The notes: generated by a model from the letters alone, not told the origin. DNA of 64,000 bases from Macrocybe gigantea (GCA_011319805.1 SJRY01000146.1:1-64000); one strand, 5' to 3'. Shown: positions 20,361 through 32,854, numbered from the stretch's first letter. Translations and numbers: made by a program.

Positions 20361-23055
20361 ATGGTCGGCCACAGGAAGAGCTGGCAAAAAGCATTAGCTG
20401 CGAATGCCAGAGCTGTGAAACAACAAAAGCATGGAACACAGAATGAATCCAATAGCTCAGATAGCAATGTTGAGATTGTTGAGATTCTGGATTACAAGCC
20501 AGAGGATGAGTCAGGCTGGACAGATGGTGTCAACCACTGGATCAGCGACGTCAAGTGGTCAGATGAAGAAGATGACTCATCGGATGAAAGTGATTTGGAA
20601 CTTGAAGAGTTGGAAGGACCCAAGTTGATAGAGAGCCTTCGAGCTGGTGTCGAAAACAAACTGGCAATCCTGCAAGATCAGCAATCACCTTCCAAGGAGT
20701 TCACAGCATACCAAAGACTCACCAGGACTACCTTATCTTCAAAGGAATGGCAGGCTGCTGAGAAGAAATGTGGATTTGGATACACTGGCAACTCTGAACG
20801 CATGAAACGAAGGCTTGCAAAAGCTGCACATGACAAGGAAGAGGGAGATGTGAAGCTGAGGAGCAGGTGAGTGATGGTTTGGATGTAAGAAACATTGATG
20901 ACTTACCAAAAAACCATTAGCAAGGGTGCCCAGATCATGAAGAAGTTTCTTGCACAAGGTGCTCAGGGTGCTCGCTGAAGCCTGAAAAGGATGCCTGTTC
21001 ACAGCAATGCTGTCAGCGATTCGAACCAAGAGCATGGCAATGAGGTGATGCATGATGCATCTGAGTCGATCAGCAAGATCTTCATGGGATATGCTTCGGA
21101 TATCACTGAGAATGTTGACTGGATTGGGGATGGCTCAGATGATGAGCATGCAGATGGCGGCGGATCCACAAATGCAACAAACGACATACCTGAGTCAGTG
21201 GAACTGTCAATCCGACCTCCCCCACTTCTCAAATGCCATCGTCTGTCTGTATCATATCATGCTGTGCATTTACAGACCTGGGAAGTGCAGCAAAATGAAT
21301 TGAAGGAGGCCCTGGCTGGAATAGAGAAGTTGATTTGCTCAAAGAAAGCAGATACTTTTAATCATAGCCAGAATGGTTTGCAGGAATACCGAGCATGCAC
21401 AATCCAGTCGTACTTGCATATGGTGGTTTGTAATGGCCAGAAGAGCATCAAAGCTTCCATCTCAGCTGCTGAAAGTCAAGAATTCTCACTGAAATGGGGT
21501 GCATGACTGGTATGGTGATGGGCTTGCCATTGAATCACCTCTCGACAGCTTCCACATTCACACCATGGACATCACCCAAAATCCTTCTCGATTCTTGAAG
21601 ACCCTGCCATTCATGCCAAACTGCATTCATTCATTCGGTCAAACAAATGGGCAATCAATCCTGAGAAAATAGCCTCTTTTTCAAAGGAGACTTTGATTGA
21701 TGAAGCAGCAAAGAAATACTTGCAGAATGCCATGGAGCAGGAGATGCCAAAGGTGCTTAAGCAATATTTGGAGGTCGAGCTGATGCCTCGGATCCAGATG
21801 AAGACAGTCAAGGGCATGTTATTGAAGACTGCACATCGATAGCTGTGCAAAGAAGGTTTTTGATATATGGAGCACAAGAAAGGGCTTTATTACGATGGCC
21901 ATGAGTGACCCGACATCGTTGATTATCGGCAGAATGTTTACCTTCCTGCAATACAGGCCTTGTAGCATTGGATCGTCAAGTATGAGGTTGGGAACATGGA
22001 AAAGGAGGTTGCAAAAGGACTATTCATAATAGGGGGGAACTGTGTCAAGAAGCAATCAGTCCTGGTGTATCAAGACGAAATGACCATGCAGGCAAACAAT
22101 GGGATGAAAAGGAGCTGGATTTCTGAGGGTGAGCAGCCTCTGAGAAAAAAAGGTGTTAGGCGTGGCATCCATCATTCTGAAGTGATCTGTTCGACTGTTG
22201 GATGGATCAAGGAAGCCAGTCAGACATTGGAATATGGAAAGAATTATGATAGTTATTGGAATGGAGAACTTTTCATCAAGCAGGTACAGGCTCTTCAGAT
22301 TATTATCCAGAAATCACTCAAATACTGTTGCACAGCTGAAAGAGAAGATCATTCCTGCCTTCGAGCAGCTGCATGGTGCAGGATATCAGGCTGTCATCAT
22401 CATTGATAACTCTCAAGGCCATTCTGCCTTTGCAAAAGATGCTCTGGTTGCATTACGTATGAACTGGAGAAAAGGTGGCAAGCAGCCCTCCATGCATAAT
22501 GGATGGTTCATGTAAAACAGTATGCATATCGAACAAGAAATGAACTTCCCATCGGGTGAGCCAAAGGGCATAAAACAAGTCATCATCGAGTGTGGATTGT
22601 GGTGAGACGGACTGAAGATGCAATGTGACAAGTGCAATACTGGGTGAACTGACTGTTGTGGCAGACGCATTCTTGCTCATCAGCCTGATTTCATGGCTCA
22701 GCACTCTCTTGTCCAAGAAGTCATCAAAGATGCTGGACATATTTGCATCATCCTCCCAAAGTTTCACTGTGAACTCAACACTATCAAGTTTTTCTTCAGA
22801 GCAACCAAGCACTGGCTGTGGTCCAACTGTGATTATACCTTTCAAACTCTGCTTGCAAACTCACCAAAGGCATTGGGGTCAGTTTCCATCAATCTTATCA
22901 GGAAATATGAACACCAGGTGCTGCGGTGGATCGAGGCTTACATTTCAGGTCTTTCAGTAAAGGATGCTCAGTCACAGGTATAAAAGTTCAGCTCAACGAA
23001 GTATACCTCTCACCGCCACATTCCGGAGGGTGTTGCAAGATCAATGGATGCTTAG
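20361..23055 (+). pseudogene. DDE-superfamily endonuclease (IS630/Tc1-mariner-like transposase), degraded
   Basis: The N-terminal part starts at MVGHRKSWQKALAANARAVK (20361) with an acidic stretch (SDEEDDSSDESDLELEELE), and a GTGAGT donor ends it at 20867. Downstream blocks include a helix-turn-helix-like region, VLVYQDEMTMQANNGMKRSW (first catalytic Asp), GEQPLRKKGVRRGIH, EVICSTVGW, ASQTLEYGKNYDSYW, VIIIDNSQGHSAF (second Asp) and LPKFHCELNTIKFFF. In the last block the third acidic residue (normally E in LN-x-IE) is Lys, again a G-to-A-type change. The end SSTKYTSHRHIPEGVAR leads to a TAG at about 23055. Frames shift near 21500, 22290 and 22980. Terminal repeats were not found by eye. Confidence 0.8.
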
Positions 23056-23923
23056 TCATATTCCATATTAGGCTAGGGCTTTCCATATATGTATATATTA
23101 CATCAGCTGGCCAAATCTGACCTGATGAAAAAAAATACCTCACTCAATTTTGAACCAAATGAAAATCCACTTGGATATTTTGTTCTACAGCTAAATTAGA
23201 GCATTTTCTTCAAAAAATGAAAGGCAACTACTAAAATTTGAGTGTGCTATTTTGTTTGCACAAAAGTAGTGGTGTTTAGGTGTCCCGCACCATACACTGA
23301 GATAGTTTGCACTGTAACCTGGCTATAGCCCTTTGTTTGGCATTCACCTGTCATGAACATATGTCATTCAATTTCCTGTGCAACAATAATGACCTTCTTC
23401 TCAGCAGCAATTGCTTCCATCATGGGCACATGACATGGTGAATATTCAGAGCATGCAAGTTGTTTTACTTGATAACTGTACCACATATGCACTTTATCTG
23501 TGTATTGATGTGATCAGTACATCATGTATATATTTAATTGCAATGGCCACAATGCTATGTGTAATTTTTCTTATGCTATTCTTTTATGATTCACTTATTA
23601 TATCATATAATATTACTCTAGCTAACATATGAAACTTTTTCTTACCTTGAAAATAATCATTGGGATGAAAGAAAAAAACCATATGAAAATCTTTGATGTC
23701 CAAGAAACACTGTGAAGACTTGTGACCTTGGGCACACTGGGTATTGATAGATCTGGTTAAATGCAGTTCTGCAATGCTGAAAGGGTCAGGTGAATAGTTC
23801 TTTGGTAGATCAACTCAGTTTGTTTTTTGTTTTTTCTTCTCTATGGACTATTGATTCAGCTTGATTTTACTTTAATACAAAGACTATGGTATCACAAATT
23901 ATCTATGTTCTATGTATGTAAGG
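23056..23923. other. AT-rich intergenic stretch, nothing recognised
   Basis: No convincing frame or repeat found on either strand. Confidence 0.5.
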
Positions 23924-24700
23924 CTAGAAGAAGTGGGACTTGGCAGTGATAGTGGTAATAAGTAAAGAGTGAAAGCATGAGAAAGCAGACTTAGACAGAT
24001 TGATAGCACTATGGGAAGTTGGATAGACACAATATTCAGAGAGGTGGCCATGCTTTTTGCAGTTAGCACAGATCATAATGTTCATTTGGAAAGCAGGGCA
24101 GGTAGCAAGAGTGATCAAGTCAGAAGTTGTCATACCTTTAGTGCCATTGAGCAAGGCCTGCTCATTCTTGAGGTATTGGCAAAAGATGAAGAGCTTATAA
24201 GATTGCTTCTTGGTGGAGGTAGAAATATCTCAAAGTATGTTAGATTGAATGTAAGGAAAGTTGGTAGATAGAGAATTCAGAATAGCAATAGAGCACAGTA
24301 AGTTGGAAGCAACACCTCCAATGATGAAAGCATATTGGATGGCCTTGCAAATGGCATTGATTGTCTCAGTAATGGGTGAGTCCTAAGAATACTGTGTGAT
24401 GAGAGCCTGTTTGAGGAGGTATATCTGCCTGACTGGGCCCTTATTCTAATGGTGCTTCTTCAGAATATCCCAGTTCTCTTTGGCAGTCTTCTTCAAGTTA
24501 ACATATTCATGCTCAGCTGTCAAGAGTTGCATTTTGAAGAATGCTGTTGCAAGCTAGTTGTTCACTAGCCAGTTGCAGTGCATGCATGGTTCCTTTACCT
24601 CATTTAGGCATAGAGTATTGCTAGTTATGTAGCCACCTAATCTGTTAAGGGTAAGGGAGAGCTGGATATCCTTGCTTCACATCTTGGACATGATCAAGCT
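23924..24700 (-). pseudogene. Ty1/copia-type gag with CCHC zinc knuckle
   Basis: Minus-strand frames give AEHEYVNLKKTAKENWDILKKHH, VRQIYLLKQALITQYS, AILNSLSTNFPY, QYLKNEQALLNGTKG and the zinc knuckle CANCKKHGHLSEYC (C-X2-C-X4-H-X4-C), the order of a copia Gag (UBN2-type) followed by its nucleocapsid motif. Stops interrupt it at several Gln/Arg positions. Just after the knuckle comes HSAINLSKSAFSCFHS, whose DNA is related to the palindrome at 54968-55178. No integrase or RT follows. Confidence 0.7.
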
Positions 24701-24819
24701 TTTTGCTGTTGTATTACATGCTAATCTTTTGCTGTGTAACTAACAAGCTCATGGTATTAGTGGCCAATAAAGTCAGGGGATGGATTGTCATAGTGGGAAG
24801 GGGGTACAGGAAGGATAAA

Positions 24820-25594
24820 TGCTATGCAAAACTCAATCTGTGTGCAAGTCACAGACAGTGTGAGTGGCAGGGACAAGAATGCTATATCAAGCCAGCTCAA
24901 AGCTGGGTTTACTGTACAGGTTCTACATACTTTTATAATACTATCCTATCCACCATGCACTATCCTCATGTATTAAGGGACTTATGCTACTGCTATGCAA
25001 AACTATCTCTGTGTGCAAGTCACTCTGACTAACTTAAGAGGAGAGGCAGGGATTAAGAATGCTATTACTAGCCAGCTCAAAGCTGGATTCTACTACATAT
25101 GATTTAGGTATTTATATGTTAAGGCCACCGAGCACGGACAATGACTATGCTATCCTCATGTTATGTGAAACCCTAAGCCCTCGTCTGTATGAATAAGAAT
25201 TTGGCTGCACTCCGCATGTTATCCTGCAGGTGCTGCATAATAACCCTTCACCCTAACCAGCATTGATGCATCATTGTCATAGGGTTTCCTTGAGCCATTG
25301 CATTATGTCTTGTTTGTCATGTCACGGTTTCTGTCATGTGTTTGTCATGTGGTTCTTGAGTCACGTGCTCGTCGTCAAGATAACAATTAGTCCTGAAATC
25401 ATAACAGCTACTGGCCATCTGAACCACTGCTGACTGAGTGCCTCACATCTTTCTGCAGGCAATGAATAAGGATCGACTTGGTGCTGACATATCCTTATTA
25501 TGTAACTACCTAGTGGTTTCCTTGTGTCATGTTTCGTGAGTCTGCTTGTCTCATAATCAGCTTCATCACATATTCATTGATCATTTTCATAACA
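24820..25594 (-). repeat. Family F LTR, probably solo, with a nested LTR
   Basis: tgctatgcaaaactc ... ttttcataaca, about 354 bp after removal of the insert at 24991-25406. Flanking 5-mers ataaa (24815-24819) and acaaa (25595-25599) differ by one transition and may be an aged target duplication. Confidence 0.75.
24991..25406 (-). repeat. Solo LTR (416 bp) nested in the family F LTR
   Basis: Flanked by the exact duplication gctac (24986-24990, 25407-25411). Ends tgctatgcaaaactat and aatcataaca resemble the host LTR, so it is a related but distinct subfamily; its middle differs. Confidence 0.85.
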
Positions 25595-26106
25595 ACAAAG
25601 AAGATGAAAGGGCACATCATGCATGTAAACATGCTGACAAGATAGGCAACTGCAGATCTAGATTTCTAATATCATATTGTGTAACAATGGGCCCATAACC
25701 TATTAAAGATTTATAAAAATAGAAACTCAGTTGAAAAGAGACAATGATCAAAAATTAGTGTATGTATCTATAAAAATAGAAACTATCTACATATAAATAT
25801 CTAGTCAATAAAATATCATACCTCAGTCGAAGAGAGACAATGACCAAGGTACTTTCTATATCTATCAAGTCTTTAAATATGTGATCAGTCCTTTGAGTCA
25901 ATTATGAAAGGATGAAAGCACACATGCATTAGCATGTGTAATGACATAGAGGAGTCCTCATAATGGACTTTTCCAACATCTGCTACAGATTCATAAGCTG
26001 CTAGTCCTTCTCCTTCTACTCCATTATCTGACCACCATTCTATTAATAATATTGATTCTCAGGAATCTTCACAAGCAACAGGTGGAATTCTTTGAGGTAG
26101 GGCTTA
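25595..26106. other. Intergenic, no gene recognised
   Basis: AT-rich; repeated words such as ctataaaaatagaaact and agagacaatgacca occur twice (25700-25860), suggesting a decayed duplication. Confidence 0.45.
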
Positions 26107-26108
26107 TA

Positions 26109-26773
26109 CAGTTGCGGACAAATAAATATGACAAATTCAAAAGTCAAATTTTCTGCACTGCCACAAATAAGCAGTGGGCTCAGAAATTGCATAAATCACA
26201 TGTATTCATTGGGTTGAAGACATTTCTATGAGCAGATTTCGCTAATTCTCAATTTTTTTCAATTTTTGACCCTAAAATTTTGGCCACCCCCTAAAAAGTA
26301 GCCCAAAAAATCTGTAAAAATGCGGAAATGAGAGATCTCATCACATCAGTGATGATTCTGATTCAAGATATGCCATTTGTTGATGAAAATTTTTGGAAAA
26401 AAATACCGTGAAAATAGGATACCAAATAGTCCCACACTACAATATGCCAAAACAAGCCTCCTCATTTTGGGTGCTAATAATCATATAACTGTGTTTAGAC
26501 ATGGAAAATCAATTCCTACTGCTGCAAAAACCTACAAGCTGATTTATGTGGTTCAAATCTGAGTAGTAATCCCATAGAATCCATGAATCCAGTACTGAAA
26601 ATGCAACTTTTTCGGCCCAAAATTTTGGCCACCTCAATTTCTCATGGGAAAAATAAGGTGAGTGTGTTTTTCGACATTTTTCGATCCGCTGAGTTCATTT
26701 CTGTAATCCTTTTCCTCAAAAAAATTCGGGTTCATGAGATACCAAATTTGTTATATTTATTTGTCTGCAACTA
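26109..26773. mobile_element. Tc1/mariner-like MITE (665 bp, about 28-bp TIRs, TA target)
   Basis: Begins CAGTTGCGGACAAATAAATA after a TA (26107-26108) and ends with the near-perfect inverse TATTTATTTGTCTGCAACTA before a TA (26774-26775). Internally aaaattttggccacc occurs twice. No transposase frame; the longest ORFs are 61 and 78 codons. TA duplication and terminal CAGT fit the Tc1/mariner superfamily. Confidence 0.8.
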
Positions 26774-26775
26774 TA

Positions 26776-27059
26776 GAATTACTCCAAATATAACAAATAT
26801 ATATAAGTATTTATTATAATTGTTAAATAATTATAGAATTTACAATTTTAGCTAAATAAATATCAATAGACTTTTACAAGCCCACCCCTATTCAAGGGAT
26901 AGTGCAGATTTTCTCTAGGTGTGATCTGTCTTTGGAGCTGAGTAGTGTCAAAGTCAATTGAAAGCTTACCATATGACTTATTCTCAAGAAAATAAGTCAA
27001 CTGTATTAGTTTAAAAATTATTTTTATACCATAAAATGACTTTGAACTCTTAGATTGCC
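26776..27059. other. AT-rich spacer
   Basis: No recognisable feature between the MITE and the first protein-like block of the CxC5/CxC6 gene. Confidence 0.4.
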
Positions 27060-29530
27060 AGATCTATATTTACAAATTTGAAGATGATATGTGGATGATC
27101 AAAGAAATATTTTCTCAGGCCTTTGAAAATGCTGATTCTGTTGTATGGACTATGCAAAATGACAAATACTTTTTATAGCTTCTTGCTATATCTCTTGCTT
27201 GATTTTATTTATTGCACATCTATTTAATCCAATAATTGTCAAGAACCACTTGGATTAATGTTGACTTTTGCTATAATTCCATTATTATTTTCCTCAGCTC
27301 TTTCTTTCCCATTCTCTTATGCAGTATTAGACCCAGTGTGAAAACAAATTATTAATGCTTTGAATATCCCACAATTGATAAAGCTGGTGGCAGGCTATCT
27401 TTGCTAAAAGCCCAAGAATGATGGATTGGCAAAGTAAATTTTATTTGGTTTTTATATTCTTTTATTGCTAAATTATGCTAATTTATTCTAGCTACCTTTA
27501 AAACATAATTGGATAATATTTGCTAAGAAAATCAAATATCAGAATATCTGTAACTGGCTTGAAGGTAGTGAAAATTCACACTATACTGAAGCTAACATTT
27601 TTGGAGGCAAAGAAGCAACCATACAGAACCTTTGAGAGATTTTAGCAGACTGAGAAAAAGCAATAGGCCGTAATGCCAAAAATATAAAGAAAAAGAAGAA
27701 AAATAAAGGAAAAGGTAAAGAAAAAGAAACAATCTTGTATGTAAGTCATAGCATGTCATTTGTTATAAAAAATTCAATTTTTGATTGGCATTTTTCCTAG
27801 TTTTGAATAATTTTAGCTTGTATATTTTGATATCCTTGATTTTTTAGCACTTTCTAAGCTGACCTTGGGAATGATTTTGCTTATTATCTTTGGCATTGCC
27901 AAATCTGCATTTTATGATGTAAAACTGCTTTTGATAGCAGTCTTTTGCAATTACTTGCTATCTGTTCATGCTGGGCCTGGATTTTGCTAATATCAAGTTT
28001 GGCATATTTGCCAAAATTATCCAAGAAAACTTTAGCAGTAAAATCCCATTGGCTACTGTTTTATCAATTCTGCTTACTTTGATTAAAAATGAAGATCTGT
28101 TAAATTTTTATTATCACTAAAAAGAAAAAGAAAGAACTGCATCTACATGGATGACTGCATTGGTTAGAGCTTTGAAAGCTCAGTTTCAGGAAGCAGATTA
28201 CAAATGCCTATTAAAAAGAAATGAAAAATGGCAAGGATTAAGTGATGTACAGTACAGATCACTAATATTATTGCTTAAAAGCTTGATAGCTTAGCAACTC
28301 TGCTTTTTGACAAAACACATATGTTGGTTGTTGATGACTCTTCTATCCAACCAATTCATTTTATCTGTTTATAAAATTCAACATGTGAAACCATAGAGTG
28401 CAATCATATGCATCTAATTCAAAACTATTGTAATTGGAATGTATCAAATGTAACATTGCTTCAGAGCATATACTTGATAAAAAATGCTGTTGCCTTAAGT
28501 AGACAGTGTACAAATTGTTCTACTATTTATTATGCAGATCATGAGAGCTTTTAAAATCCACAAGCTCACAAAAAATATTACATATCATTTGCAAAATATT
28601 TGAAAATTAGACAACAAGTTTGGACAGATCAAACTTTTTCAAATGCTATTGTTCAAGCAATGTATCATTTTTATACTTCAACATCTGCTATATAAGAATT
28701 CTGGAATGAAGGTTTTTTGCAAGAGCATAATATTCTTATATCCCAATATCAAGTGTGAAGTGCTTTGTTCAAGAAACTATTTGTCAGGTTTCTCAGTATT
28801 ATAATATGTCTCTTTCCTACTTACTATATGATCAATGACTTGATTGGCAACAGGTCATCCACTACCAGATCCTAGCCAGATCCATCCAGAGGTCACCCCT
28901 CAAACAGTTCCAGCTGGGTCCCAGAGCTTCCAACCAAGGCCTGACACACTCAACCCTTAGAGCCAATCCTTTTTCCAAAGTTACAGATCTATTTTGCCAA
29001 CTTCCCTTATCTACATTGTTCTATCAACTGCTCTGAAAACATTGGAAAATGTGAAGATGAAGGATTTGCCAAAATTAGCATTTGATGAATTGAATGAACA
29101 AGGCATTATTTGCAGTGCTCAAAATCATTTCTGTAATGATTGCACTTATCCATTTGAATCCAGAGCAGATCATTTAACTATGGATAATGCTGCAGCTGTT
29201 ATTAGAATTAATAAAAATAGAGCTGTACTACTATTGCAAGGTTCTGATGCTGCTAGAGCATTGGAAAATGCTATTCAAGATAGAGCTGCTATAGCAGATG
29301 CTATAGATATTGATAAAGAACCAATTGAAAATATCCAATCACCTGTTAAAATAGTAGTCATGAATGGTATTATTATGGGACCTGCACATTGTGCATTTGA
29401 GAATTGCACAAATAGTCTGGTTAATTATAAATCTGGAGTTTTCTGCAAGGATCATAAAGATCAAAGGAGAAATCTATGTCACATCAAAGATTGTAATCAT
29501 TCCATTGTTCAACCAACCAAAACTTGTTAA
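27060..29530 (+). pseudogene. KDZ-associated CxC5/CxC6 cysteine-cluster protein, degraded
   Basis: The best part is an open frame 28994-29530 with ICSAQNHFCNDCTYPFES, VVMNGIIMGPAHCAFENCTN, VFCKDHKDQRRNLCHIKDC and HSIVQPTKTC, matching the C-terminal cysteine cluster that accompanies KDZ transposases. Upstream, 28400-28780 gives CTNCSTIYYADHESF and KKYYISFAKYLKIRQQVWTD with stops. Before that are short blocks and probable introns. The 28800-28985 stretch is less AT-rich, unrelated in style and may be an insertion. The whole gene is very AT-rich. Cysteine pairs suggest zinc binding; the molecular role is unknown. It lies 15 kb from the transposase at 10200 and is not obviously part of the same element. 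Confidence 0.7.
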
Positions 29531-30447
29531 ATCTATTAAAATGATTAGTATACATATATGACTATTGGGTAATTATTAAGATATACAAAGCATGAAATAC
29601 AACCTTGGCTTCTATCCAATATCTGTGCAAAAGCCATGTCTGGACTCAATCGATGGCTGACTACTGCCCTTTCCATCTGCCTATGAGAGGGTGAAGACAT
29701 TTTTGAAGGCTGTCCTTCATAACAAGGTTGAGTTCACAGAGAAAAACAAAAACCCATAGACTTCTCTGCTCCAGGTGTTAATTCAGCAACATGGAATGAA
29801 ATACATTGTTGAAAGCTTCCAACACCAATTTCTAGCTTACGCACACCATGAGTACCCATTTAATAGTAGAGATAAGGAAGAGATGGTAGTGTTGCAATGG
29901 TGGAAGGAGCTGGAGCTGCATCTGCATGCCCATGTTCTCACAGTAAGTATTATCATTTATTATCACTTGTAGCATAATGGTGAACAATCTTACAGGCTTT
30001 GTCCATCAAGCTATACTTGGTTCTCATCAACTCTATGCCTGATGAAAGAACAGGCTCATAGTTGACCTGACTGAACCAGCCTGTCTGTGCGCATCAAAAT
30101 GTAGAGACACTAATCAATATGATCCAAATGGGCAATGGTACAGTACTCACATAGTGAGTATTAAGGCTTGAATTTCTCTTCTCAGTGGCTGGTTGTGAAA
30201 CTAGAAAAAGAAAGACAGCTCGAAGCAACTGCAATGGCACCCGACAGTCTCACATCAACAAGGATGCAGCCCAGAAACAGCCCTCAGTTCTCAGCAACAG
30301 CTATGATGACCCTGACTCTGAATCAGATGCTGAATCTGACAATGGTACTGGGCAAGATGAATTGGACAATACTCTGAGCTCTGTTGATGAGCGCTCTGTG
30401 CTGCTGACTGCCAATAAGTTCTAAATTGGCAATCCCACTCCTGCCTT
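29531..30447 (+). other. Unrecognised region with coding-like fragments
   Basis: Contains a 65-residue frame at 29775 (GMKYIVESFQHQFLAYAHHE, then LQWWKELELH) followed by GTAAGT at about 29942, and an acidic Ser/Asp-rich frame (30185-30424, NSYDDPDSESDAESDNGTGQ). These look like exons of one degraded gene but I could not assign a family. Confidence 0.3.
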
Positions 30448-31565
30448 CAAAATCACCACTGATTACTTGGCTCTCTTAGCACAATTCTACAGCTTTAGTC
30501 ACAGTCACTTGCCTAGCACTCAAAATTCCAATGAACTCCCTGAGGCTTCCTTTTCAGATCCCAGAATTCACCAAATGCATTGCATCCTTACATTTCAGAC
30601 CTTCCGCCGATCCTGTACTGCCAACAGCCAATCTGGTAACCCATTTACTATATGTTGCTCCCAATCTACTGATCCCACCATGGCAAAGCTATTGCCATTC
30701 TTAGTATTGCATTGCCTCATGCATTCTGGTACTCCTGAAGACCCTTTGCTACTGCATACTCAAAAGAGACAATTTTGAACAAGTGACCATGTTTCTGTTG
30801 CCTTTCTTTCATGCATATCACTGGTATTGGGATGCATTTTACCTATACTTTTACCATTTATCTTCTGATTCCAAACAGTCTTGCATTCTCTGATGTTTCA
30901 GCCAGGACACTTTCTCTTAAAATCTTATGACTCTCCCTTTTCTTTCATTTCAAAACTCCTTGAAATCAGATGATATTCTCTTCTTATCAGTTTCAAAATC
31001 ATATGATACATTCTTTTCTTTGGTTTTGACTTCACTGATTCTCCTGATGTTTGAAATCTTATACCTATAAAACCCATGTACTTGGTGTTTGTAACAATAA
31101 TAGAAAAAGTTACTGTCTCAGTTCTCAGCAGCTTTCACAGTCTACAACTCATGTGGAGTCTTTTGTGTTATTGACCTTGCAGTATTGTGCTCATGTGGAG
31201 CCTTTGTGTCAAGTCCATCTAGCAGTATCATGCTCATGTGGAGCTGCAGTATCAAGTCCCAAAATCAGTGTTTCCAACTTTGTGTAGAAGTCACCATCAT
31301 TCCAAGCCCCTTCGAAACTTGTTGTCATCATTCCTGACATCACTCGGGATCACAGTTAAGTCCCCCTATACATTCCTGAAATCACCAAAACCTTTCCTGA
31401 AACTGTTCTGAAATCACTTTGTCCCTTTTCCCTATCTTGTTCTTTATCTTCTTGGGTTACTTTGCGACTTGGACAGCTCATATTTTTACAGCCTTGGATA
31501 GGGACTGCTGCTTCCTTCATTCCACCTTGTTGGTTTTATTGGTTAGTACCATCCAATAGTCATCA
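30448..31565 (+). repeat. Family A LTR, solo (about 1.1 kb)
   Basis: Plus orientation, from ccttcaaaatcaccactg to atagtcatca, homologous along its length to the reverse complement of 58625-59912. It lacks the extra inverted terminal segment of that copy. CpG-poor. Confidence 0.8.
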
Positions 31566-32226
31566 CCGTTGATGCAGGCAAGTTTGATTTCAATGATGAC
31601 ATAAATTTACAGGCCAATGTACTCCAGAAAATCTTCTCAGACTGCCCGCTAGGCACTCCTCAAGCATCTCAAGTGCCCAAAACAGCTCAAGCTGCCAAAA
31701 TGCAAGACATTTCGGTTGATTTATGGAATTTTTAGTACCTCTCGAAAAGTTTACACACATTTTAATTATTTACAGCGTTATTAACAATAGTTAACATTAT
31801 AAATAATATTCTTAACTTGAACATTAATAACATGTTAATAACCTGAATAATTGCCTCCATTGGCCAGAATTCCTCACATGTTAGTAACCTCCACAAATAT
31901 TTGTTTACCGAATCCTATCCTTCTTGGCAATTTCATCTTTCTTTACAGTCAAGGTCGTCGAGTATTCTGGATAGCTCCACTTTTGTGACTGATTGTCACG
32001 CCCCACCCTTTGTTTGGCCCTAGGACCCTAGGCACTTGCTGGCATATCCAGAGGTTGAGTAGCCTGCTCCCACTGCCTACAATGGCTGCAGAATGTTTTC
32101 CATAGTATTGTCAAGGTCAAGCTCGAGGTCAACTTTATAACATTATGGCCAGAGGCTGTAAGATAAAGCTCAGCATTTGTTAGGCCCTCTCTGGCACACT
32201 CCTGAGCAAGATCAACAGCAGGATGA
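31566..32226. other. Intergenic, nothing recognised
   Basis: First half is AT-rich with repeated ttaataac words (31780-31850); no convincing frame. Confidence 0.45.
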
Positions 32227-32648
32227 TCAGCGCACCACGATGGTGCACAGGATGATGTTCATGAGACACAGATCGCAGATGCTCTTGAGGCCTTTGACCA
32301 TCTCCACGAACCCTTCAAAATCAATGTTGAGCAGCATGTTCACGAGGCTCAGGTGCATGAGCACTGCGCAGGTGCAGGGGTGCAGCAAGGGGGAGCATGC
32401 AGCAGAAAGGCAGCATGTGCTGAGCGCGAGGCAGCACAGACATTCGGGAGGCTCACCTGCAAAGAGTGCATTGGAGAGGAACATGTACATGCAGTGGGAG
32501 TGCAGCACAAGGCTCTCCATCGCATGCACCGGGAGGCATCGAAGGTCAGCCTCAAGCACACTGAGGGTCATGTACACGTCGAGTGCGAGCTTGTGGATGC
32601 GCAGCAGCTCACAGAAGTAGATGTGCAGAGGCGTCTCGAGCTCGCACA
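32227..32648 (-). CDS. GC-rich gene fragment of unknown function, one likely intron
   Basis: The minus strand has an open frame starting MCELETPLHIYFCELLRIHK with regular hydrophobic spacing (LALDVYMTLSVLEADLRCLP, MESLVLHSHCMYMFLSNALFA). A GTGAGC...GCGCAG segment of about 100 nt in its middle would splice in phase to VLMHLSLVNMLLNIDFEGF...MNIILCTIVV before a TGA. The segment keeps its CpGs, unlike neighbouring transposons. It could be a host gene fragment or captured DNA. I do not recognise the family, and competing plus-strand frames of similar length exist. Confidence 0.35.
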
Positions 32649-32805
32649 TGCTGGCACGTTTTGGGCACTGCGGCTTGGGCTTTGGATGGGGTGGAAGGGT
32701 TGTTGGCTGGCATGCCTGGGTAGAGGTGCAGGTGCAGTGTCTGCAGCATGAGGTTCATTGTGTGTGTTGTCATGAACAGGGTGCGCGAGTGGGTGGATAA
32801 CGAGG

Positions 32806-32854
32806 CAGCTGGACTAAGGTTCTTCGCGAGGACGCGAATCTACAGAGAGGGTGA
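32806..32854 (+). repeat. 49-bp remnant of the 3' internal end of a family G element
   Basis: cagctggactaaggttcttc... to ...agagagggtga is identical to the sequence preceding the 3' LTR in the other copy (34943-34991, reverse). It lies upstream of what should be a 5' LTR, so an LTR-LTR recombination or tandem copy is implied. Confidence 0.85.
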
